Assembly: GCF_003583405.1 (NCBI RefSeq)
Contig: NZ_QXEC01000013.1
Span: 62,001 to 126,000, forward strand
From: Micromonospora radicis
GTDB taxonomy: Bacteria; Actinomycetota; Actinomycetes; Mycobacteriales; Micromonosporaceae
Length of the DNA stretch: 64,000 nt
Direction of reading: 5' to 3'
In this document: one piece after another, positions 11,210 to 20,256 of the stretch
Position numbering within the stretch: position 1 is the stretch's first letter
Layout: each line of letters opens with the position of its first letter
Notes under the pieces: generated by a model
What the model saw: only the letters and a program-made list of their open reading frames with translations
What the model was told of the DNA's origin: nothing
Database searches by the model: none
Program-made: the position numbers and the translations under genes

Positions 11210-12220
11210 ATGGCCGTACGCGATCCTGCGATGACGGACGTGGCTCGCCTCGCTGGCGTCTCCCACCAGACGGTTTCGCGAGTGCTCAACGGCCACCCCA
11301 ACGTGCGGGAACAGACCCGGCTGCGAGTCCAGGCGGCAATCGCCGAACTGGGCTACCGGCCCAATCGAGCGGCCCGGGCGTTGGTCACCGGGCGTTCCCA
11401 GGTGATCGGCGTGGTCGCGCAGAACACCACCCTCTACGGGCCGGCGTCGCTGCTCGCCGCCCTCGAACAGACCGCCGCCGAGGCCGGCTTCGCCGTCAGC
11501 GTCGGCAGCGTGCGGGACCTCGACCATCGGTCCATCTCGGCGGTGGTCGAGCGGCACCTGGCCCACCGGGTCGCCGGCATCGTGGTGATCGCCCCGGTGG
11601 AGTCGGCGGGCGAGGCGCTGGAGCACCTGCCGAAGGAGGTGCCACTGGTCACCGTCGACGGAGACCCGCGCCGGCCGATGCCGCTGGTGACCGTCGACCA
11701 GGCCGCCGGGGCCCGGGCCGCCACCCAGCACCTGCTCGACGCCGGCCACCGTACGGTCTGGCACGTCTCCGGGCCGTCCGACTGGTTCGACAGCGCGGGC
11801 CGCATAGAGGGTTGGCGCGCGGCGTTGCTCGCCGCGGGTGCGGAGATTCCGCCGCTGGTGCCCGCGGACTGGTCGGCCGCGGCCGGCTACCGCTGCGGGC
11901 AGATGCTGGCCCGGATGCCCGACGTCACCGCGGTCTTCACCGCCAACGACCACCTCGCCCTCGGGGTGCTGCGGGCGCTGCACGAACACGGCCGCCGGGT
12001 GCCCGACGACATCAGCGTGGTCGGCTTCGACGACGTGCCGGAGGCGGCGTACTTCATCCCGCCGCTGACCACCGTGCGGCCCGACTTCGACGCGGTCGCC
12101 CGGGCCAGCCTGGAGATGTTGCTGGCGCAGATCGAGACGGACAGCGGCGGCGCACTGCGGGAGACGATCGCCCCGTCCCTGGTCGCTCGCCAGAGCGTCG
12201 GCAAACCCCCGCGCCGCTGA
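11210..12220 (+). CDS. LacI-family transcriptional regulator of arabinan/arabinose genes
   Basis: This 336-residue repressor has an N-terminal LacI helix-turn-helix and hinge (MTDVARLAGVSHQTVSRVLNGHPNV, then IAELGYRPNRAARALVTG) and a sugar-binding periplasmic-protein-like effector domain from about residue 60, ending with the conserved DDVPEAAYFIPPLTTV segment. The ATG at 11210 is preferred over the one at 11195, because GGGAG sits 6 nt before it. It lies between the secreted GH43 and GH10 genes, and four copies of a CG-centred palindrome lie upstream of neighbouring enzyme genes. Arabinose or an arabino-oligosaccharide as inducer is inferred. Confidence 0.9.
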   Translation: MAVRDPAMTDVARLAGVSHQTVSRVLNGHPNVREQTRLRVQAAIAELGYRPNRAARALVTGRSQVIGVVAQNTTLYGPASLLAALEQTAAEAGFAVSVGSVRDLDHRSISAVVERHLAHRVAGIVVIAPVESAGEALEHLPKEVPLVTVDGDPRRPMPLVTVDQAAGARAATQHLLDAGHRTVWHVSGPSDWFDSAGRIEGWRAALLAAGAEIPPLVPADWSAAAGYRCGQMLARMPDVTAVFTANDHLALGVLRALHEHGRRVPDDISVVGFDDVPEAAYFIPPLTTVRPDFDAVARASLEMLLAQIETDSGGALRETIAPSLVARQSVGKPPRR

Positions 12221-12248
12221 CCCCCGACCCGGCGCGCCCAAGCGCGGT

Positions 12249-12308
12249 GTTGATCAGGAGGTTCTGGTCGAGGAACGCTCCGGTCCCGACCAGAACCTCC
12301 TGATCAAC
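12249..12308. terminator. Bidirectional terminator with a perfect 22-bp stem
   Basis: Arms 12249-12270 and 12287-12308 are exact reverse complements, with a 16-nt loop. The repeat begins GTTGATCAGGAGGTT and sits between the convergent regulator and xylanase genes. From memory, similar GTTGATCA-type inverted repeats are frequent intergenic elements in Micromonospora genomes; this was not checked here. Confidence 0.8.
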
Positions 12309-12328
12309 CTGTTCCGGGGTGGTGCGGG

Positions 12329-13912
<1,584 letters not shown>

Positions 13913-14051
13913 TCAGCGCGCGGCGCCTGACGGATGTGGACCCGGACAGGTCGCCGATGATCGGCGCAACGGCGGACGGCCCGCCTCGGCCTGACGGCCG
14001 GCAACCTCGGTGAACGGAGTTGTGCCCGTAACTCCTTGCCCGAAGTTAGCA

Positions 14052-14065
14052 TGTTATCGATAACA
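14052..14065. promoter_or_regulatory. Perfect LacI-type operator upstream of GH10 xylanase
   Basis: TGTTATCGATAACA is an exact 14-bp palindrome, the best copy in the window. It lies about 350 bp upstream of the xylanase start codon on its 5' side and beyond the 3' end of the GH127 gene, so the xylanase is its likely target. The long distance implies a long leader or an upstream promoter. Confidence 0.65.
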
Positions 14066-14074
14066 CTCTCAAGT

Positions 14075-14128
14075 GACGGCCATGGATCCGATGACAGTCA
14101 TGGATCTGATGACGGCCATGGATCCGAT
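14075..14128 (+). repeat. Three tandem 18-bp repeats
   Basis: The unit GACGGCCATGGATCCGAT occurs at 14075-14092 and identically at 14111-14128, with a diverged middle copy at 14093-14110 (three differences). It lies 9 bp beyond the perfect operator. Read on the + strand it would encode a repeated hexapeptide (TAMDPM, TVMDLM, TAMDPM) at the start of an open frame that otherwise only shadows the GH127 gene. Confidence 0.85.
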
Positions 14129-14192
14129 GCGGCCGCCGTGGGTCCGCCCACTCCCGGTCGAGCGGAGAGCGGGCAGGGGACCGGCCGCGCAG

Positions 14193-14227
14193 ACGCGCGG
14201 CCCGAGCCGAGGGCTCGGGCCGCGCGT
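14193..14227 (-). terminator. Terminator of the GH127 gene
   Basis: A perfect 16-bp stem (arms 14193-14208 and 14212-14227) with a 3-nt loop lies 11 nt downstream of the GH127 stop on the minus strand. This is a very stable intrinsic-type hairpin without a clear T-run. Confidence 0.75.
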
Positions 14228-14237
14228 CAGCGGGTGG

Positions 14238-16979
14238 TCAGATGAAGCGCCAGCGGTGGTCGCCGGCGCCGCTGTCGTCCCAGAGGACGATCTGGGTGCC
14301 CTGGCTCGACGAGGCGTTCAGCACGCCGAGCACCCGGCCGCCGTTGGCGGACTGGATCCGGAAGTATCCGTTGGCGCCGTAGCGCAGCCGCCAGCGGTTC
14401 GAGGCCGACCCGTTGTCCGCCCACTGGACGACCCGGGCGCCGTTGGCGCTGCCGCCGTTCTCCACGCCCAGCACCTTGCCGCTGTGGGAGTTGCGTAGCC
14501 GCAGGTAGCCGCCGCTGTCCACGATCGCGGTCCAGAGGTGGTCGGCGGTGCCGGTGTCACCCCACTGGATCACCAGGCCGCCGTCGGCGGTGGACATGTT
14601 CTGCACCCCGAGCACGAGGCCGGTGGCCAGGTTCTGGATCCGGCGCGCCCCGTTGGGTACGAACCGCCACTGGTTGTCCAGCGTGCCGTTGTCCGGGTCC
14701 TGCACCACCCGCGCGCCCTGGGCGGTCGAACCGTTGAGCACGCCGAGCAGCTTGCCGCTGTTGCCGTTACGGATCTTGTGTGAACCGTCGCCGACGTCGA
14801 CGACGGTCCACCGGTGGTCGGCCGTGCCGGTGTCGGACCACTGCAGGACCTGGGCGTTGTCGGCGGTCGACATGTTCTGCACGCCGAGTACCTTGCCGCT
14901 GTTGGCGTTGCGGAACCGCAGCGCGGCGCCGTCGACCACCAGCTGCCAGTCGTGGTCCAGGGTGCCGTTGTCGGCCCACTGCAACGCCGGTGCGCCGTCG
15001 GCGGTGGACATGTTCTCGATCCCGAGCACCAGCCCGCTGGCGGCGTTGACCAGCCGGAAGGTGGCCCCGGTCGCCGTCGACGGGCCACCGGCGCCCCAGT
15101 AGACCGTGTAGTTGTGGCCGTGCGCGTCGTAGAACGGGATCAGGTTGACCTGGGCGCCGTTGGCGGTGGCGGTGAACGTCAACGCCGAGGTGCTGGTCCG
15201 GGTGACCGACGCGGTGGCCAGCGCGGGCAGCGCCGACAGGGCGGTGTTGCCGTAGTTGCCGGAGAGCACCGCCGGGCCGTACCGCAGCGCCACCACGTTC
15301 GAGTTGTCGTTGGCCGGCTCCACGACCACCCGCATCGGCAGCCGTACGGTCACCGTGTCACCGGAGGCCCAGGAACGGGTGAGGGCGGCGTACGTGCCCG
15401 GGTTGGCGGCGATGTTCTGCACCGCGCCGTTGACGCTGACCGTGGCGCCCTGGGTCCAGCCCGGGATGCGGATGCGCATCGTCCACGAGCCGGCGACACT
15501 GCCGGTGACGGTGATCGTGCTGGTGTCGCCGGCCGGGAAGGTGGTGGACTGGGTCACCGTGATCCCGCGTTGCGACCAGTTCAACACCGACGGCATGAAC
15601 AGGTTGACCGTCAGGGTGCTGCCGTTGTGGAAGTAGATCGAGTCCATCAACGTCGTGTTGCTCTCCAGTCCGGTGCCCTGGCAGCACCAGAAGGAGTTGT
15701 AGTCCGTACTCCAGGTGCCGCCGCCCCAGGCCGGTCCCACGCCGCGCCGGCCACCCGGCTGCAGCGGGGTGAAGTAGGTGATGTGGCCATGGTTGTCGGC
15801 CGGGTTCTGCGCGCCGATCAGGTGGTTGAGCAGGGCGCGCTCGTAGAAGTCGAAGTAGGCGACCCGGTTCGGGTCGAGCAGCCACAACTCCCGGGTGAGC
15901 CGGAGCATGTTGTGGGTGTTGCAGTGCTCGCAGGTGTCGTTGCGCAGGTACCCGGAGATCGCGTTGGGCGCCCGGAAGTGCTCGGCCTGGCTGTTACCGC
16001 CGATGGCGTACGTCCGGGTGTTGACGGTGAGGTTCCAGGCGTTGCTGGCGATGTCGCGGTAGCGGGTGGTGCCGGTGGCCTTGAACTCGCGGGCCGCACC
16101 GATCCACTTCGGGATCTGCGTGTTGGCGTGCAGGCCGTTGAGCTGGTCGGTGTTGCTGGCGAGCGGGTTGAACACGGCGGCGTGGTCGAACCGCTGGGCG
16201 GCGGTCAACCAGCGGGCGTCGCCGGTCTGCTGGTACAGGTCGGTCAGTACGGCGTTCATTCCGCCGAACTCGGTGCCGAGCATGGACTGCATCTGGGCCG
16301 AGGTGAGCCGGCCGGTACGCCAGTCGACCCAACCGGCGAGCGCCAGCAGGACGTCACGGGCCTCGGTGTTGCCGATGTGCCGCCACACGTCCAGCAGCCC
16401 GACCAGCGTCTTGTGGATGGTGTAGTACGGCACGTTGCCGTTGTTCAGGGTGCGGGCCTCCACGGCGGTGAAGTCGGACTCGGGATAGCCACACAGGTAG
16501 CCGGTGTTGAATCCGGCGGCGGCGTTGTTGGCCTGGCACTTGGCCAACTCGGCCACCATGTGGTTGGCCTTGTCCCGGCACGTGGTGTCGCCCAGCACCG
16601 CCCACATGTGCGACCAGGCGGTCAGGAAGTGCCCCTGGGAGTGGGTGCGGAACGGGAAGCTGGGCGCCTCCCAGCCGCCGAGCGCCGCGGCGCCCCCGGT
16701 GGAGAGCCGGTGGTTGGCGCGGAAGTTGTAGAGCAGCCGGTCCACGTCGACGAAGCGCAGGTAGTTCAGGGTGCGATTCTGGTTGTCCAACCAGCGACTG
16801 GCGGTCAGCCGTACCTGGCCCAGCTCGAACGCGTACGCGGACACGCCGATGTCGGGCCGGGCCGGCGGGATCGCCGCGGCGGCGGGGCCGCCGCGCAGCG
16901 CGGATCCGACCGTGGTGGCCAGTGCGGCCGCGCCGGCGGCCTGGAGCACGTGTCGACGGTTGAGCGACGGGTGGGGCAT
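14238..16979 (-). CDS. Secreted GH127-type beta-L-arabinofuranosidase with two ricin trefoils
   Basis: This 913-residue enzyme carries a Tat-like signal (NRRHVLQAAG, to about residue 36). Its GH127 (DUF1680) catalytic region spans about 45-560. The zinc-site cysteines of this family are recognisable in CEHCNTHN (about residue 345) and FWCCQGTG (about 425), the latter holding the cysteine proposed as nucleophile in Bifidobacterium HypBA1. Residues about 640-913 contain six ricin-type repeats (for example KVLGVQNMSTADNAQVLQW), enough for two beta-trefoils. It probably removes beta-linked arabinofuranose. The start ATG has GGAGG 7 nt upstream. Confidence 0.85.
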   Translation of the reverse strand: MPHPSLNRRHVLQAAGAAALATTVGSALRGGPAAAAIPPARPDIGVSAYAFELGQVRLTASRWLDNQNRTLNYLRFVDVDRLLYNFRANHRLSTGGAAALGGWEAPSFPFRTHSQGHFLTAWSHMWAVLGDTTCRDKANHMVAELAKCQANNAAAGFNTGYLCGYPESDFTAVEARTLNNGNVPYYTIHKTLVGLLDVWRHIGNTEARDVLLALAGWVDWRTGRLTSAQMQSMLGTEFGGMNAVLTDLYQQTGDARWLTAAQRFDHAAVFNPLASNTDQLNGLHANTQIPKWIGAAREFKATGTTRYRDIASNAWNLTVNTRTYAIGGNSQAEHFRAPNAISGYLRNDTCEHCNTHNMLRLTRELWLLDPNRVAYFDFYERALLNHLIGAQNPADNHGHITYFTPLQPGGRRGVGPAWGGGTWSTDYNSFWCCQGTGLESNTTLMDSIYFHNGSTLTVNLFMPSVLNWSQRGITVTQSTTFPAGDTSTITVTGSVAGSWTMRIRIPGWTQGATVSVNGAVQNIAANPGTYAALTRSWASGDTVTVRLPMRVVVEPANDNSNVVALRYGPAVLSGNYGNTALSALPALATASVTRTSTSALTFTATANGAQVNLIPFYDAHGHNYTVYWGAGGPSTATGATFRLVNAASGLVLGIENMSTADGAPALQWADNGTLDHDWQLVVDGAALRFRNANSGKVLGVQNMSTADNAQVLQWSDTGTADHRWTVVDVGDGSHKIRNGNSGKLLGVLNGSTAQGARVVQDPDNGTLDNQWRFVPNGARRIQNLATGLVLGVQNMSTADGGLVIQWGDTGTADHLWTAIVDSGGYLRLRNSHSGKVLGVENGGSANGARVVQWADNGSASNRWRLRYGANGYFRIQSANGGRVLGVLNASSSQGTQIVLWDDSGAGDHRWRFI

Positions 16980-17223
16980 GACGGCCTCCGGGCTGTCTGG
17001 TGGTGGGCGGAAGGCCGGGGCGGGCGGTCCCTCGGTCGTGGTGGGCCGGCTGCGTCACCGGTGGGGGGCACGACCGCGCACCGGGACCACCCGCCCCGGC
17101 GGCGTGGCACCGGGGGGACGGGTGCTGCCACGCGGGGTGGAGGTACGGCGGACCGGGCGGGCGGTGTGACCGCCGCCCGCCCGGGGTCGGCCGGGGCGAC
17201 GCGCGCCCCGACCGGGTGGACCG

Positions 17224-18615
17224 TTACGAGGTGACGCGGAAGGTGGCGTCCTGCCGGTCGGCGGCGGCGGAGGATGCGCTGAGCGGGTCGATGCGCAGCA
17301 CGTACCCGGCATGCCGCAGGTAGTACGTGGGGAAGTTGTACGACCGGAACGACGACCAGGAACTGTCGGCCAGCCCGGCGGTGCGGTAGAAGGTGGCGTC
17401 GGCGCGGAAGGTGGCGCTGTTGTCGTTGGGGTCCAACCGGGCCACGTAGCCGCTGTGCCGCAGGAAGCTGCCGGGCACGTTCACCGACTCGAACGACACT
17501 CCGGCCGGGTCGGCGAGCCCGGGCACCATCCGCCACATCTGGTCCCGGTGCGGGTCGAACGGGTACGGGTCGATGCGGATCGCGCGGTTGGAGTGCCGGA
17601 CGAAGTAGTCCGGGAAGTTGGACGACTTCAGCCGTACCCAGTTCGGCAGGCCCCAGCGGCTGACCGCCGCGTTGTACTCGGCCTCGGTGATACCGACGAT
17701 CGACCCGTGCTTCGAGTTCAGCGGCGGGGTGTAGTCGCGCTGGTTCGCCACCGTCCACGAGTTGCCGCCGACGTTGCTCGTCGACCAGAGGTACATGTCG
17801 TTGTTGATCGGGCCGAACGAGTCACCCCACAGCCACCACCCGGTGCCGTCGTTGCGCGGCACCAGGTGCGCGCCCTCGATGGCGGTGCCCTGCCGCAGGC
17901 CGCTGGTGTAGGTGGTGAAGCTGTTCGGGGCTCCGGTGCTGGAACGCGCGCCGTACAGGTTTCCGTTGGCCAGGTTCTTGTAGAACATGTACGTCACGCC
18001 GCCGCTGACCCGGATGTCGGCGTCGAGGACCGGGAAACCCGGGCTGAAGTAGGTCTGCGGGGCGCTCACGGTGCGGAAGTCGCTGGTGTAGTTGACCAGG
18101 AACAGGTCCGTGGTGGTGTTGGCCGAGTAGACGATGCCGTACTGGCCGCGGGCGGCGTCCCAGAACACGGTCGGCGCCCAGGTGTGCACATTGCTGTAGG
18201 TGTGCATCTGGATCCGGCGGTACCCGGTGAAGCTGGTCAGGTCCACCGAGTCCCACACGTGCAGGTACTGGCTGTTGCGGCCGAAGTTCAGCCCGAACAG
18301 GTCGGTGGCGACCACCACGAACGTGCCGTCCTGCTTGCGGTGGATGTACGGGTCGCGCAGTCCCAGGTCACCGGCGGTCGGGGTGACGACCGGATTGTTC
18401 TGGTTCAGCGGGCTCCAGTTCAGACCGTCCCGGCTGACCGCGAGGTGCAGGCCGTAGTTGGCCGCCGACTGGTTCGGCGACTCGGTGAAGTAGGTGTTCA
18501 GGTACGCGGTGTAGGTGGCTGCCGAGGCGGGCCGTGGGCTGATCGCCAGCCCGGTCGCGGTGAGTCCGGCGCTGGCCAGCGCTCCCAGGGTGAATGCTCG
18601 TCGGCTCAAGGCCAT
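17224..18615 (-). CDS. Secreted GH43 exo-arabinanase with CBM42
   Basis: This 463-residue enzyme has a Tat signal (SRRAFTLGALASAG, cleavage near residue 33), a GH43 propeller (about 34-325; conserved GLRDPYIHRKQDGTF and DADIRVSGGVTYMFY), and a C-terminal CBM42/AbfB arabinofuranose-binding trefoil (about 335-463) with three related subdomains, NFPDYFVRH, NVPGSFLRH and NFPTYYLRH. The architecture matches the Streptomyces avermitilis exo-1,5-alpha-L-arabinofuranosidase Araf43A. A LacI-type operator lies 275 bp upstream. Confidence 0.88.
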   Translation of the reverse strand: MALSRRAFTLGALASAGLTATGLAISPRPASAATYTAYLNTYFTESPNQSAANYGLHLAVSRDGLNWSPLNQNNPVVTPTAGDLGLRDPYIHRKQDGTFVVVATDLFGLNFGRNSQYLHVWDSVDLTSFTGYRRIQMHTYSNVHTWAPTVFWDAARGQYGIVYSANTTTDLFLVNYTSDFRTVSAPQTYFSPGFPVLDADIRVSGGVTYMFYKNLANGNLYGARSSTGAPNSFTTYTSGLRQGTAIEGAHLVPRNDGTGWWLWGDSFGPINNDMYLWSTSNVGGNSWTVANQRDYTPPLNSKHGSIVGITEAEYNAAVSRWGLPNWVRLKSSNFPDYFVRHSNRAIRIDPYPFDPHRDQMWRMVPGLADPAGVSFESVNVPGSFLRHSGYVARLDPNDNSATFRADATFYRTAGLADSSWSSFRSYNFPTYYLRHAGYVLRIDPLSASSAAADRQDATFRVTS

Positions 18616-18889
18616 GGGGGTGGGCCTTTCTGGCGGGGGAACGGGTGTGGTTCCGGCGTGTCCGGGGCTGGGGCGGTCCGGGGGTGCCGGCGGTGGTGGA
18701 CGTGGAAACGTCTGCGCGCGGACGCCTGTCGTGGGTGCTCAGGTGCCGACCGGCGGGGGCCGGGGGACGGTGGAGCGGTGGGCGATCGTCGGCGCTGCGG
18801 GCGTGGCATTGTGTGCTGCCCGCGTGTCAGCCGGCCGTCGCCCGTCTCCATGGCACCGGAGCCGGACCTACGTCATGCGTACCGATGAA
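18616..18889 (-). other. Leader region of the GH43-CBM42 gene
   Basis: No gene is supported in this stretch between the start codon and the operator at 18890. Open frames on both strands are Arg/Gly/Pro-rich and have no plausible ribosome binding site or family match. Confidence 0.4.
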
Positions 18890-18903
18890 TGTTATCGCTA
18901 ACA
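18890..18903. promoter_or_regulatory. LacI-type operator upstream of GH43-CBM42
   Basis: TGTTATCGCTAACA matches the perfect palindrome at 14052 except for one position (C for A at position 9). It lies in a locally AT-richer segment on the 5' side of the GH43-CBM42 gene. Confidence 0.7.
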
Positions 18904-19041
18904 TACCGGCCCAGTTAACAGGTACGCAACCCTCCCGTCTCGACATGACACGACCCGGAAACCGTCACGCCGCGGTGACGACTTGACCTTCGACCCGGTC
19001 GAGGCCGGACAGTGCCGACCGGATGACGCCCGCCGGGCGTC

Positions 19042-19311
19042 ACACCGGCACGGACAACGGGCGCCGCACCGGCGCGGCTCGGCGGCCGGCTGGCCGCCCT
19101 GGTGATCACCGCCATCACCCTGCCCCGGGTCCTGCTGCTCGTGCTGGTGCAGAGCCTGCCGCTGGTGGTCACCGGCAACGCGCTCGGTGCGCTCGCCGAG
19201 GTGGGATCGGCCGCCGCGGTGCCGTACGGCTGCGCCGGTGTGCTGGTCGGGGCCGCCGCGGCGGCGTCGGCCGCCCTTCGGGGGGCCCCTACCGGAGGAG
19301 GTAAAGGCTGA
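19042..19311 (+). pseudogene. Possible remnant of a membrane transporter C-terminus
   Basis: An open frame reads two hydrophobic segments (LVITAITLPRVLLLVLVQSL and a stretch ending CAGVLVGAAAAASAAL) and then stops just before the MarR-type gene. The spacing and composition recall the last helices of Bcr/CflA-type MFS drug transporters, which are often neighbours of MarR regulators. No ribosome binding site or N-terminal part is visible. It could equally be a chance frame. Confidence 0.2.
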
Positions 19312-19322
19312 CTAAGGTCAGC
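19307..19322. promoter_or_regulatory. Inverted repeat at the MarR-GNAT start (putative autoregulatory site)
   Basis: GCTGAC-TAAG-GTCAGC is a perfect 6-bp inverted repeat with a 4-bp spacer, ending 4 bp before the GTG start of the MarR-GNAT gene. MarR proteins usually bind 16-20 bp palindromes over their own promoter or translation start, so autorepression is plausible. Confidence 0.5.
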
Positions 19323-19326
19323 AATC

Positions 19327-20211
19327 GTGGATCGGGATCTGGTTGACGTGGTGCGGCGGTTCAATCGCACGGTGACCCAGCGTGTCGGCGCGCTGGACGA
19401 CGGCTATCTCGCCCGCGACCGGCCGCTGGCCCAGTCGCGGCTGCTGTGGGAGATCGGCCCGGCCGGTGCCGAGGTCGCCGCCCTGCGGGCCCGGCTGGAC
19501 CTCGACACCGGGTACCTCAGCCGGCTGCTGCGCGCCCTGGAAGGCGCGGGCCTGGTCGTGGTGGGTCCGGCCGACGGCGACGGTCGGGTGCGCGCCGCCC
19601 GGCTGACCGAGGCCGGCCACGCCGAGTGGGCCCTGCTCGACCGGGAATCCGACGCGCTGGCCTGGTCGATGCTCGCGCCGCTCACCGACGGTCAGCGCGG
19701 CCGACTCACCGCCGCGATGGCGCAGGTGCAGCGGCTCTTGATGGCCTCGCTGGTCGGCGTGGAGCCCTGCCCGCCGACCGATCCGCGGGCCCGGGCCTGC
19801 CTGCGGGCGTACGCGGGCGAGCTGGCCGAACGCTTCGAGACCGGCTTCGAGTTGGCCCCCGGCGACGACGGCGAGACCGGCCTGTTCCTGGTCGCCACCC
19901 TCGCCGCCGAGGCGGTGGGTTGCGGCGCGCTGCGGCTGGCTCCGGACGAACCCGCCGAGATCAAACGCCTCTGGGTGTCCCGGTCGGTACGCGGCCTCGG
20001 CGTCGGCCGGCGGCTGCTCGGCGAGCTGGAACAGCGAGCGCGGGCAGCGGGAGCCGAGACGGTCCGCCTCGACACCAACCGCAGCCTCACCGAGGCGATC
20101 CGGCTCTACCGCAGCGCGGGCTACCACGAGATCCCGCGCTACAACGCGAACCCGTACGCCCACCACTGGTTCGCCAAGCGGCTGGACGCGCCACCGACCA
20201 GAACTGAATGA
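19327..20211 (+). CDS. MarR-type HTH fused to GNAT acetyltransferase
   Basis: This 294-residue bifunctional protein has a winged-helix MarR domain at about 1-145, with LARLDLDTGYLSRLLRALE-like recognition region and a DGRVRAARLT wing. Its GNAT acetyltransferase domain spans about 150-290, with the acetyl-CoA pyrophosphate loop SRSVRGLGVGRRLL (R/QxxGxG/A motif) and the terminal LYRSAGYHEI motif. The two-domain arrangement is a recognised family. It may acetylate a small molecule or protein while controlling transcription, but the target is unknown. GTG start; an inverted repeat overlaps the leader. The acyl-CoA dehydrogenase gene follows 45 nt later and may be co-transcribed. Confidence 0.87.
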   Translation: MDRDLVDVVRRFNRTVTQRVGALDDGYLARDRPLAQSRLLWEIGPAGAEVAALRARLDLDTGYLSRLLRALEGAGLVVVGPADGDGRVRAARLTEAGHAEWALLDRESDALAWSMLAPLTDGQRGRLTAAMAQVQRLLMASLVGVEPCPPTDPRARACLRAYAGELAERFETGFELAPGDDGETGLFLVATLAAEAVGCGALRLAPDEPAEIKRLWVSRSVRGLGVGRRLLGELEQRARAAGAETVRLDTNRSLTEAIRLYRSAGYHEIPRYNANPYAHHWFAKRLDAPPTRTE

Positions 20212-20256
20212 TGGCGCGATGGTCCATCTTCGGAAGACGGAGCCGGGGGAGTCCCG

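Noticed and set aside
14814..17234. 806-codon + strand frame opposite the GH127 gene
   Set aside because: It is rich in Gly/Val/Arg/Gln with repeats mirroring the ricin repeats of the minus-strand gene. It is a mirror of a real gene.
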